Shown: piece by piece, positions 14,900 through 21,265 of the stretch
Layout: each line of letters begins with the position of its first letter
Numbering within the stretch: the stretch's first letter is position 1
DNA from: Opitutaceae bacterium
GTDB taxonomy: Bacteria > Verrucomicrobiota > Verrucomicrobiia > Opitutales > Opitutaceae
Assembly (NCBI GenBank): GCA_005787865.1
Contig: SXZN01000241.1
Span: 1 to 21,265, forward strand
DNA: 21,265 nt
Reading direction: 5' to 3'
Made by a program: the position numbers and the translations under genes
Notes under the pieces: model-generated
What the model saw: the letters and a program-made list of their open reading frames with translations, nothing else
Databases searched by the model: none
What the model was told of the DNA's origin: nothing

Positions 14900-16552
14900 A
14901 TGTCTCCCGCCCAGGAAATCGCCCGCCGTCGCACTTTTGCGATTATCTCGCACCCGGATGCAGGCAAAACGACGTTAACCGAGAAATTCTTGCTGTACGG
15001 CAACGCGCTCCACCTCGCCGGCTCCGTCACGGCCCGCAAAAATCAACGCGCCACCGCTTCCGACTGGATGGAACTAGAAAAGCAGCGCGGCATTTCGATT
15101 TCCTCCACGGTCCTGCAATTCGATTACGCGGGCTGCGCCGTCAACTTACTCGACACCCCCGGACACAAAGACTTTTCGGAAGATACTTATCGCGTCCTCA
15201 CCGCCGTCGACGCGGCCCTCATGGTGATCGACGCCGGCAAAGGCGTGCAGGCACAAACCCGTAAACTTTTCGAAGTTTGCCGCCGCCGTGGCGTACCCAT
15301 TTTTACGTTCATGAATAAGTGCGATCGCCCGACGCTCAACGCGTTCGCCTTACTCGATGAACTCGAGAGCGTGCTCGGCCTCCAATGTTCACCCGTCATC
15401 TGGCCCCTCGGTAATGGTCCTTCTTTCAAAGGAGTTTACGACCGCCGCTCGAAAGAGGTGCATTTGTTTGAACGGGTACCGGGCGGCAAATATCAAGCCC
15501 CCGTCAATGTTACCTCCCTCGACGATGACGCCGTGCGCGGCAAACTCGACGACTTCACCTTCAACGAAGTTAAGGAACAACTCGAGATGCTCGATGGCGC
15601 CGGCCATGCCTTTGATCTCAAGGCTGTTCAAGCGGGCCAACAGACGCCGGTCTATTTCGGCAGCGCCGTCAATAATTTCGGAATCCAACTCCTCTTAGAT
15701 GGTTTCCTCAAAGACTCCGTGCCACCCGCACCGCGAACTTCGGTGAGCGTCACCGTACCCGGCATGGCTGCGACCACCACCGCCCGCGAAGTGACTGTTA
15801 CGAGCGAAAAATTCTCCGGCTTTGTCTTCAAGATCCAAGCCAATATGGATCCCAATCATCGGGACCGCATTGCCTTTTTGCGGGTCTGCTCCGGCAAATT
15901 TGAACGCGACATGGTGGTCACGCATCAACGCACCGGCAAACAAGTGCGCCTTTCCTCCTCGCATAAATTATTTGGCCAAGAGCGCGAAACGGTCGACGAA
16001 GCTTGGCCGGGCGATGTCATCGGTCTAGTCGGCCACGACTCCTTTGGCATTGGCGATACCCTGACGGAAGATCGTAGCATCGCGTTTGACGAAATCCCGC
16101 GTTTCCCGCCCGAGGTTTTTACCTATATCGCTAATCCCAATCCCTCTGATTCCAAAAAGTTTCGCGCCGGTCTTGAGCAACTGCTGCAAGAAGGTGTCGT
16201 GCAATCCTTCGCCGCCAAAAATGCTCCTTCAGGGGCAACGCTCCTGGCGGCCGTGGGTCCGTTGCAATTTGAGGTCGTCGAATATCGCCTCAAAGCCGAA
16301 TACAATGCGGAATCACGCCTCACCCCCACTCCCTGGACGCTGCTGCGCTGGATTTCTTTCGCACCCAGCATCGCGCCACTGCCCGGAAAAAGCTTCGACT
16401 TCACGCGCCTGATCATCGCTACCGGCGTCAGCTTTGGCACCGATAAATTCCAGCAACCGATTGCCCTATTTCCCAACGACTGGACGCTTCGTTATTTTAA
16501 AGAAAAAAATCCTGAGCTACAGTTGCACGAGCTTCCACTCGAGCAGATTTGA
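14900..16552 (+). CDS. prfC: Peptide chain release factor 3 (RF3)
   Basis: RF3 is a translational GTPase that recycles release factors 1 and 2 from the ribosome after termination. All G motifs are present: G1 SHPDAGKTT (17-25), G2 RGISISS (63-69), G3 DTPGHKDF (85-92) and G4 NKCD (139-142). Domain II follows (KIQANMDPNHRDRIAFLRV), with the C-terminal domain after about residue 390 (PLQFEVVEYRLKAEY). The 550 residues compare with 529 in E. coli RF3. The His in DTPGH is the usual catalytic one. The ATG at 14900 gives a start aligned with the family (EIARRRTFAIISHPDAGKT). A 7-base inverted repeat, AACGGGA/TCCCGTT, lies at 14830-14877 upstream. The gene converges with the lipoprotein gene, with 58 bases between the stops. 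Confidence 0.96.
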   Translation: MSPAQEIARRRTFAIISHPDAGKTTLTEKFLLYGNALHLAGSVTARKNQRATASDWMELEKQRGISISSTVLQFDYAGCAVNLLDTPGHKDFSEDTYRVLTAVDAALMVIDAGKGVQAQTRKLFEVCRRRGVPIFTFMNKCDRPTLNAFALLDELESVLGLQCSPVIWPLGNGPSFKGVYDRRSKEVHLFERVPGGKYQAPVNVTSLDDDAVRGKLDDFTFNEVKEQLEMLDGAGHAFDLKAVQAGQQTPVYFGSAVNNFGIQLLLDGFLKDSVPPAPRTSVSVTVPGMAATTTAREVTVTSEKFSGFVFKIQANMDPNHRDRIAFLRVCSGKFERDMVVTHQRTGKQVRLSSSHKLFGQERETVDEAWPGDVIGLVGHDSFGIGDTLTEDRSIAFDEIPRFPPEVFTYIANPNPSDSKKFRAGLEQLLQEGVVQSFAAKNAPSGATLLAAVGPLQFEVVEYRLKAEYNAESRLTPTPWTLLRWISFAPSIAPLPGKSFDFTRLIIATGVSFGTDKFQQPIALFPNDWTLRYFKEKNPELQLHELPLEQI

Positions 16553-16610
16553 CCATTAAGGCGACGGCACCAACGCGGTCGCGATCATTACGAAAACTCA
16601 GTTGGAGGGC

Positions 16611-17561
16611 TTAGTTTTGCTGCTGCCTCTTACCGTCATTGTCGGAATCACGCACCATGGGTGTCACCGGCTCAGGGCCGGGACGAGCGCGGGGCGGAGG
16701 AGAATAAGATGGGCCACTCGATCTATCCGTTGGCAGCGGGCGCACCTCCGATCGACGCCTTTCTGGTGAGACCTCCTCCGCTCTTCCAGGAGTCGGATTA
16801 TATTTAGGGAGAGGGGCACGGTCCCCGCGCGGGGCCGGCGGCCGAGTTACTTTGCGATTATCCGCCGGCGGATTAGCCGACCGCCCAGAGGCGCCATCAG
16901 GCCGGGTTCGCGTTGCTTCGGGGGATGAAGGATTGGTGGCCGGAGGCGAGCGATCACGATCAGCATGACGCTCGGCTGGCGGTGAATGCTGATCATGAGG
17001 CTCGGGCCGTTCCTCAGGCTTTCTCCGATGATCAGGAAAATGATGCGGCTCTGGTTTTCTTTGCGGTAAGCGCGGCCTACCAGAATATCGCGGATAGGTG
17101 GGATGATAGTGACCAGCGCGATAATCAAATTGCTGATAAAAGGGGGAACTCGAGTAGAGCGAATTAAAATAAAGGGGATCATAGGGCTCATCGGCCAACG
17201 AACCGCTCGCCGAGTATGCAGGCAAATAGGTGTAAGTCGTGGTGGTCGGGATCACGGTGAGTTGGACCACCATATACTCCCCCGCCCCACCCTCAATCTC
17301 CGGCGGGAAATTCACGCGCACATAGTAGGCGCCAGGCTGAAGGGCACCTCTCGCTTGCAGAAATTCCACGATGGACTGACGCAATTGCAGATTCTCTTCC
17401 GCCGTGAGCGGGTGCGACCGAGAAGCTTCCACCACCTTAATTTCATAATTGGCCGCTTGCGACCACGCGGCGGTGGCCGGATTAACCGCGACACAACCGG
17501 CCAAAAAATAAATCAGCCCCAAGCATACTCCGATTTTAACTACCGGGAAATTTATTTTCAC
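16611..17561 (-). CDS. Lipoprotein with disordered Pro/Arg-rich C-terminal half
   Basis: This 316-residue protein has a lipoprotein signal: a hydrophobic stretch and lipobox FLAGC, with C23 as the likely lipidated cysteine. Residues about 38-110 look folded, with strand-like segments YEIKVVEASRSHPLTAEE and GAYYVRVNFPPEI. After about residue 150 the sequence is low-complexity, rich in Pro, Arg, Glu and Ser, with many His, and is probably disordered. It would sit in the periplasm or on the outer membrane. The start is GTG at 17559-17561; no better ATG exists upstream in frame. I recognise no family. The reverse frame is also open across the tail, a consequence of its composition; I judge the minus strand to be the gene because of the lipobox. 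Confidence 0.75.
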   Translation of the reverse strand: MKINFPVVKIGVCLGLIYFLAGCVAVNPATAAWSQAANYEIKVVEASRSHPLTAEENLQLRQSIVEFLQARGALQPGAYYVRVNFPPEIEGGAGEYMVVQLTVIPTTTTYTYLPAYSASGSLADEPYDPLYFNSLYSSSPFYQQFDYRAGHYHPTYPRYSGRPRLPQRKPEPHHFPDHRRKPEERPEPHDQHSPPAERHADRDRSPPATNPSSPEATRTRPDGASGRSANPPADNRKVTRPPAPRGDRAPLPKYNPTPGRAEEVSPERRRSEVRPLPTDRSSGPSYSPPPRARPGPEPVTPMVRDSDNDGKRQQQN

Positions 17562-17670
17562 AAATTAGTTAATCAAAAGGTATTCAGTGGGAGGAAAAGG
17601 CGAATAAGCACCACGACCCTGTTGATTAAGACCCAGCCTGCCCGCGGCAGTTCCGCTATCTTTATTTTGT

Positions 17671-18396
17671 TTAGTGACTGTGCCGAAAGCCCAGCAAAAG
17701 AATCCCTAAAACAGTGAATATCGCCCCCAGTAAGGCCGCTTCGTAGCGCTCAAATCGCTGCAGACGAAACCGCTCGAAACCCAGTAAAGTCAGCCAAGTA
17801 AAGGCAAGCATACCCGCCAACGTCCCGAGAGCCAAAATCGCACTGAGCACGAAAAACCCCCGCCAGCCGAACTGTACTCCTGACAAATAGACGGGCAGAA
17901 AGCCTTCGCAGGGGGAAAGTGTCAGCATCATGAAAAGGCCACTGATGGCAGACCAATCACTCGTGCGGTCCGAAACCATGGTGCTATCTTTGAGCTCATC
18001 CTCCCAATGGCTGTGGTTCACTTCATGGCCGCAGGTCGCACTTTCTTGATGCTGCCCGCCAACCAAATGATGATGTAACACTCCGCGACCACGCCATTGC
18101 CGCCAAAAATAGAAGGCCCCAATCACCAGCAAGACACCTCCTGCCAGTAGCGGAAATAGCTGCTCCACTTGCTCATCAAGTTTAAAGCCGAACCAAGCCA
18201 CCCCAAGCCCCAAGAGACTCGTAAGCGCGACGTGCCCTAACCCCGCAAAGATCGCGACCGCAAACGTCTTACCTCTACTCCAACGTCGGGCGCGGGACAC
18301 CAAGACAAAAGGCAGCCAGTGGGTCGGGATCGCCGCATGAAAAAATGCGACCGTAAACCCGGTGGCGGCAATCGTGGTTAAGACAGCGGAATTCAT
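17671..18396 (-). CDS. Membrane protein resembling NicO/UreH metal transporters, with His-rich loop
   Basis: This protein of about 241 residues has roughly six hydrophobic helices. TM1 ends FFHAAIPTHWLPF, resembling the helix-1 signature with His in nickel/cobalt exporters and UreH-like proteins. Between TM3 and TM4 is a His/Cys-rich loop (HHHLVGGQHQESATCGHEVNHSH), which could bind transition-metal ions. TM4 contains LSPCEGFLPVYLSG, an often conserved segment in this group. The best guess is metal-ion transport, but related proteins are not well characterised. The frame extends to a TTG at 18480; I chose the ATG at 18396 (MNSAVLT) since the extra residues are not membrane-like. It is divergent from hemF across 190 bases. 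Confidence 0.7.
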   Translation of the reverse strand: MNSAVLTTIAATGFTVAFFHAAIPTHWLPFVLVSRARRWSRGKTFAVAIFAGLGHVALTSLLGLGVAWFGFKLDEQVEQLFPLLAGGVLLVIGAFYFWRQWRGRGVLHHHLVGGQHQESATCGHEVNHSHWEDELKDSTMVSDRTSDWSAISGLFMMLTLSPCEGFLPVYLSGVQFGWRGFFVLSAILALGTLAGMLAFTWLTLLGFERFRLQRFERYEAALLGAIFTVLGILLLGFRHSH

Positions 18397-18563
18397 GCTA
18401 CAATAAATAGGGAGGGCAAATTGACCCCAACGCGGAGCGCGTGAGCAGGTCGAACGGAGACACTCTAGCAGATGCGTCAAGCCGTAGGAAATCTTTATCG
18501 AAGACTCCGTGCGAGCAAAGGACCATTAAACGAGAGCTTTTTCGTGTATTTTTGTAATTCTTT

Positions 18564-18579
18564 ATGACTACCTAGTCAT
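18564..18579. promoter_or_regulatory. Perfect inverted repeat upstream of hemF (candidate operator)
   Basis: ATGACTA-CC-TAGTCAT is a perfect 7-base dyad with a 2-base spacer. It ends 7 bases before the hemF ATG and lies in an AT-rich stretch of the hemF/metal-transporter intergenic region. The size and symmetry fit a dimeric regulator binding site. It does not match Fnr or Crp consensus sites that I know. The regulator is not identified. Confidence 0.45.
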
Positions 18580-18586
18580 TGTAACC

Positions 18587-19495
18587 ATGCCCACCGATCT
18601 CGACGCCGTCCGCACCTACCTGCTGCAACTGCAGGATAGCATCTGCGCGGCATTAGAACGAGAGGATGGCAGCGGTCACTTTCAAGAAGATCCTTGGACG
18701 CGACCCGAAGGCGGCGGCGGTCGCTCGCGCGTAATGAGTGCCGGAGCTGTATTCGAAAAAGCGGGGGTCGGATTTTCCCATGTCACCGGCACCAGCCTCC
18801 CCGCTTCGGCAACTGCCACGCGCCCGGAACTAGCGGGAAAGTCGTTTCAAGCTCTGGGGGTGTCGCTCGTGTTACATCCCCTTAATCCGTACGTACCGAC
18901 CGTTCATCTAAACGTCCGTTTCTTCATCGCCGGCGAAGGCGCCGACGCGGTCTGGTGGTTTGGTGGCGGCTTAGATCTCACCCCGTATTATGGGTTTACC
19001 GCCGACTGCATTCATTGGCACCGCACGGCGCGGGCCGCCTGTGAACCATTCGGGGCCGATCTTCATCCACGCTTCAAAAAATGGTGTGATGATTATTTTT
19101 TCCTGAAACACCGCCAAGAAGCCCGCGGCATTGGCGGATTATTTTTTGATGACTTTAACGCCTTGGGCTTCACTCGCAGTTTTGCCCTGATGCGCAGCAT
19201 CGGTGATGCCTTTTTGCCCGCTTATCTGCCGATTGTGCAGCAGCGCAAAGCAACTCCCTACGGCCAACGGGAACGTGATTTTCAACTCTATCGCCGTGGC
19301 CGCTATGTTGAATTCAATCTCGTCTGGGACCGCGGCACGCACTTCGGTTTACAAAGTGGTGGTCGCACTGAATCCATTTTAATGTCTCTCCCACCTTTGG
19401 TGGCCTGGCACTACAATTGGCAACCCACGCTCGGTACGCCCGAGGCGCAGCTCATGGCTGAGTTTCTTAAACCAAGGGACTGGGCCGAGGCCTAA
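18587..19495 (+). CDS. hemF: Oxygen-dependent coproporphyrinogen III oxidase
   Basis: HemF converts coproporphyrinogen III to protoporphyrinogen IX by two oxidative decarboxylations using O2. The 302-residue length is normal for the family. The conserved core is visible: PTVHLNVRFF (104-113, with the invariant H107), WWFGGGLDLTPYYG (123-136), CIHWH (141-145), FKKWCDDYFFLKHRQE (163-178), GIGGLFFDDF (181-190) and, in the C-terminal part, GRYVEFNLVWDRG with GLQSGGRTESILMSLPP. Nothing is missing. It is the first gene of hemF-hemE-hemY on the plus strand; the gap to hemE is about 31 bases. No Shine-Dalgarno sequence; the possible operator dyad lies 7 bases ahead. The presence of HemF rather than oxygen-independent HemN points to aerobic growth. 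Confidence 0.97.
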   Translation: MPTDLDAVRTYLLQLQDSICAALEREDGSGHFQEDPWTRPEGGGGRSRVMSAGAVFEKAGVGFSHVTGTSLPASATATRPELAGKSFQALGVSLVLHPLNPYVPTVHLNVRFFIAGEGADAVWWFGGGLDLTPYYGFTADCIHWHRTARAACEPFGADLHPRFKKWCDDYFFLKHRQEARGIGGLFFDDFNALGFTRSFALMRSIGDAFLPAYLPIVQQRKATPYGQRERDFQLYRRGRYVEFNLVWDRGTHFGLQSGGRTESILMSLPPLVAWHYNWQPTLGTPEAQLMAEFLKPRDWAEA

Positions 19496-19526
19496 TTTTC
19501 ACCACGGCCCTCCATTGAAAAAAATC

Positions 19527-20552
19527 ATGAATTCCCGCGAACGTTTCCTCGCCGCCGCTGCCTGCCAGCCGCTCGACCGACCACCGGTCTGGATCATGCG
19601 CCAAGCCGGCCGCTATTTACCTGAGTACCGAGCCCTGAAGGCGAAGTCGTCATTCTTGGAGATGGTCAAAACGCCAGAACTGGCCGCGGAAGTGACTTTG
19701 CAACCGCTCCGCCGTTTCGCGCTCGATGCCGCTATTATTTTTTCTGACATCCTCGTCATTCCTGAGGCGATGGGCCAAGGGTACAAATTTCGCGATGCGG
19801 GGGGAATCGCGATGGATTTTCGGCTCGATGATAGCACGCAGCTCGCTCGCCTCGATAGCACGGGCGTGACCCAGCGCCTCGCTTACGTCGGCCAAGCCTT
19901 GGAGCGCGTCAAAGCGGAGCTCAAAGGAGAAAAAGCCCTCCTGGGCTTTGGCGGTTCCCCTTGGACCCTTGCAACGTACATGCTCGAAGGCGGCAGTGCG
20001 GACAATTTCGAGCGCAGCAAAACCATTTTTTATTCAGACCGCGCATTTTTTGAGACGCTGATGGAAAAATTAACGGCGGCGCTCATCGATTATTTTAAAA
20101 TGCAAATCCGCGCGGGCGTTGATGCGATCCAGATTTTTGACTCTTGGGGCGGAATTCTCGCGGGCCAAGATTACGAAGCGGCCTCCCTCCGTTGGATTCG
20201 CACCATTATTGCAGCACTGCCCAAGGGGTTTCCCGTCATTCTCTACGCCAAAGGCACTCCGGCCCAACTTACGGATCAGGCCTTCAGCGGCGCCAGCGTC
20301 CTCGGCGTCGATTGGACCATTGATCTGGGGGTCGCGCGCAAACTTTTGCCGAGCAACGTCGCCCTCCAAGGTAACCTTGACCCCGTGCTGCTCAACACCA
20401 CGCCGGAGATCGTCCGCCGCGAAACCTCCCGTTTGTTAAACACCATGCGCGGCACGCGCGGCCATATTTTCAATCTCGGTCACGGGATCATGCCACAAGC
20501 CAAGATTGAGTGCATGGAAGCGCTGGTTGCAACGGTGACCGATTGGCAATAG
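19527..20552 (+). CDS. hemE: Uroporphyrinogen decarboxylase
   Basis: HemE removes four carboxyl groups from uroporphyrinogen III to give coproporphyrinogen III, the step before HemF. At 341 residues the length is typical. Signature residues: RPPVWIMRQAGRYLPEYR (R25 and R29 bind substrate), IIFSDIL (with D74, the likely catalytic acid), GFGGSPWTLATYMLEGG, FDSWGG and NLGHGI. The frame can begin at a TTG at 19515, but the ATG at 19527 (MNSRERF) starts like family members. It lies 31 bases behind hemF and is probably co-transcribed with it. Confidence 0.97.
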   Translation: MNSRERFLAAAACQPLDRPPVWIMRQAGRYLPEYRALKAKSSFLEMVKTPELAAEVTLQPLRRFALDAAIIFSDILVIPEAMGQGYKFRDAGGIAMDFRLDDSTQLARLDSTGVTQRLAYVGQALERVKAELKGEKALLGFGGSPWTLATYMLEGGSADNFERSKTIFYSDRAFFETLMEKLTAALIDYFKMQIRAGVDAIQIFDSWGGILAGQDYEAASLRWIRTIIAALPKGFPVILYAKGTPAQLTDQAFSGASVLGVDWTIDLGVARKLLPSNVALQGNLDPVLLNTTPEIVRRETSRLLNTMRGTRGHIFNLGHGIMPQAKIECMEALVATVTDWQ

Positions 20553-20603
20553 CTGGGCGCAGTAACGGGCAAGATATGCGCAGCCAGTCATCTGATCTCT
20601 GCG

Positions 20604-20609
20604 TATAAT
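20604..20609 (+). promoter_or_regulatory. Possible -10 element upstream of hemY
   Basis: TATAAT matches the sigma-70 -10 consensus exactly, 20 bases before the hemY start, in the 77-base gap after hemE. I found no good -35 at the right distance. hemY may have its own promoter in addition to read-through from hemE. Confidence 0.3.
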
Positions 20610-20629
20610 CCAATCCACCCACCATCACC

Positions 20630-21265
20630 ATGTCACCAGCATCACCCACGATCGCGATTATCGGAGCCGGCATCACCGGACTAACTGCAGCTTACCGATT
20701 AAGCCAACGGGGTTATGCCGTAGAAGTATTTGAACAATCGCCCCAAACGGGGGGGGCGATCCGAACGCTGCGTGAGAACGGCTATGTGATCGAGGGCGGC
20801 CCGAACTCTCTCCAATTGGGCGCCAGTGAGGTTCGCCAATTAATCAAGGACCTCGGTCTTGAAGCCGATCTACAAATCGCCAACGCCGTCGCTAAAAAAC
20901 GATTTATTGTGCGCGGCGGGAAATTTGTCCCCGTGCCGATGTCGCCTCTTTCTTTTTTCCGCACGCCCCTATTTTCCTTTCAGACGAAATGTGCAATTTT
21001 TTCTGAAATGCTCAGCCGCGCGCGGGTGCGTCCGACTGATGTGAGTTTGGCGGAATTAGTGCGTTCACATTTTACGCAAGAATTAGTCGACTACGCCCTC
21101 AACCCGCTGATCGCTGGTATTTACGCGGGGGATCCGGAAAAGCTCTCCGCTCGCCACGCCTTTCCCGCTTTGTGGGAGGCCGAACGCTCCCACGGTTCCC
21201 TGCTCCGCGGCATGCTGGCCAACGCTAAGGCCAAAAAGGCCCGCGGTGAATCAGGGGCGGCGCCC
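20630..21265 (+). CDS. hemY: Protoporphyrinogen oxidase, FAD-dependent (3' end beyond the window)
   Basis: The first 212 residues of the oxygen-dependent protoporphyrinogen IX oxidase (HemY, also named HemG in some annotations) are present; the frame is open to the window edge. The FAD-binding motif IAIIGAGITGLTAAYRL is at residues 8-24, followed by VEVFEQSPQTGGAIRT, the dinucleotide acceptor strand and GG. VIEGGPNSLQ matches the family, and LNPLIAGIYAGDPEKLSA is the diagnostic segment of the middle region. It oxidises protoporphyrinogen IX to protoporphyrin IX with O2, the step after HemF. It lies 77 bases behind hemE. A run of eight G (20749-20756) within the GG of the FAD region is a possible frameshift hot spot. 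Confidence 0.93.
   Translation, partial: MSPASPTIAIIGAGITGLTAAYRLSQRGYAVEVFEQSPQTGGAIRTLRENGYVIEGGPNSLQLGASEVRQLIKDLGLEADLQIANAVAKKRFIVRGGKFVPVPMSPLSFFRTPLFSFQTKCAIFSEMLSRARVRPTDVSLAELVRSHFTQELVDYALNPLIAGIYAGDPEKLSARHAFPALWEAERSHGSLLRGMLANAKAKKARGESGAAP

Noticed and set aside
17103..17717. Plus-strand frame of 204 codons opposite the lipoprotein
   Set aside because: It is a shadow of the lipoprotein gene: the lipobox and sensible N-terminal domain are on the minus strand, and the plus-strand frame begins inside the disordered region and overlaps the next gene.
1..21265. CRISPR arrays, tRNAs, insertion sequences, phage or defence genes
   Set aside because: No regular repeats, cloverleaf-like sequences, transposase or integrase motifs were seen; the space is almost fully occupied by the genes listed.

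Overview
This 21.3 kb chromosomal stretch is densely coding: about 19 whole genes plus one truncated gene at each edge. No gap between genes exceeds about 210 bases. I saw no tRNA, rRNA, CRISPR array, insertion sequence or phage gene. The base composition is moderately GC-rich. A Tat-exported Gfo/Idh/MocA dehydrogenase, a double DUF1080 protein, phytanoyl-CoA-dioxygenase-like and DUF4126 proteins sit among ordinary housekeeping genes. That mix suggests a member of the Verrucomicrobiota, perhaps an Opitutaceae relative; this is inference from gene content only. Most start codons lack a recognisable Shine-Dalgarno sequence.

Region 1 (1-5350): an unidentified gene runs off the left edge on the minus strand. 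Divergent from it is an RhlE-type DEAD-box helicase with an unusual DEVD motif II, followed by a MYG1-like DHH-type hydrolase. A small FKBP prolyl isomerase and a spermidine-synthase-like methyltransferase lie on the minus strand. TrhO, which hydroxylates tRNA uridine-34, and a small unknown protein lie on the plus strand.

Region 2 (5350-7801, minus strand): a tight run of three RNA-binding genes, CvfB-like (S1 domains), an S4-domain protein and a second 428-residue DEAD-box helicase. The gaps are 2 and 17 bases, so they probably form an RNA-metabolism operon.

Region 3 (7902-13250): a sugar module. Reading leftward are an MFS nucleoside/sugar-type permease, a cytosolic Gfo/Idh/MocA oxidoreductase and an exported protein with two DUF1080 domains, with gaps of 16 and 18 bases. 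A Tat-exported Gfo/Idh/MocA enzyme is transcribed divergently. Together they could oxidise a glycoside to a 3-keto form outside the cytoplasm, cleave it and import the product. This is inference, but it is the best candidate here for a little-described system.

Region 4 (13305-18396): a PhyH-type Fe(II)/2-oxoglutarate oxygenase, a DUF4126 membrane protein, peptide-release factor 3, a lipoprotein with a long disordered Pro/Arg-rich tail, and a six-helix membrane protein with a His-rich loop that resembles NicO/UreH metal transporters.

Region 5 (18587-21265): the late heme pathway in one direction, hemF, hemE and the start of hemY. A perfect 7-base dyad (arms ATGACTA/TAGTCAT) lies just before hemF. 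The oxygen-using HemF and HemY indicate aerobic heme synthesis.
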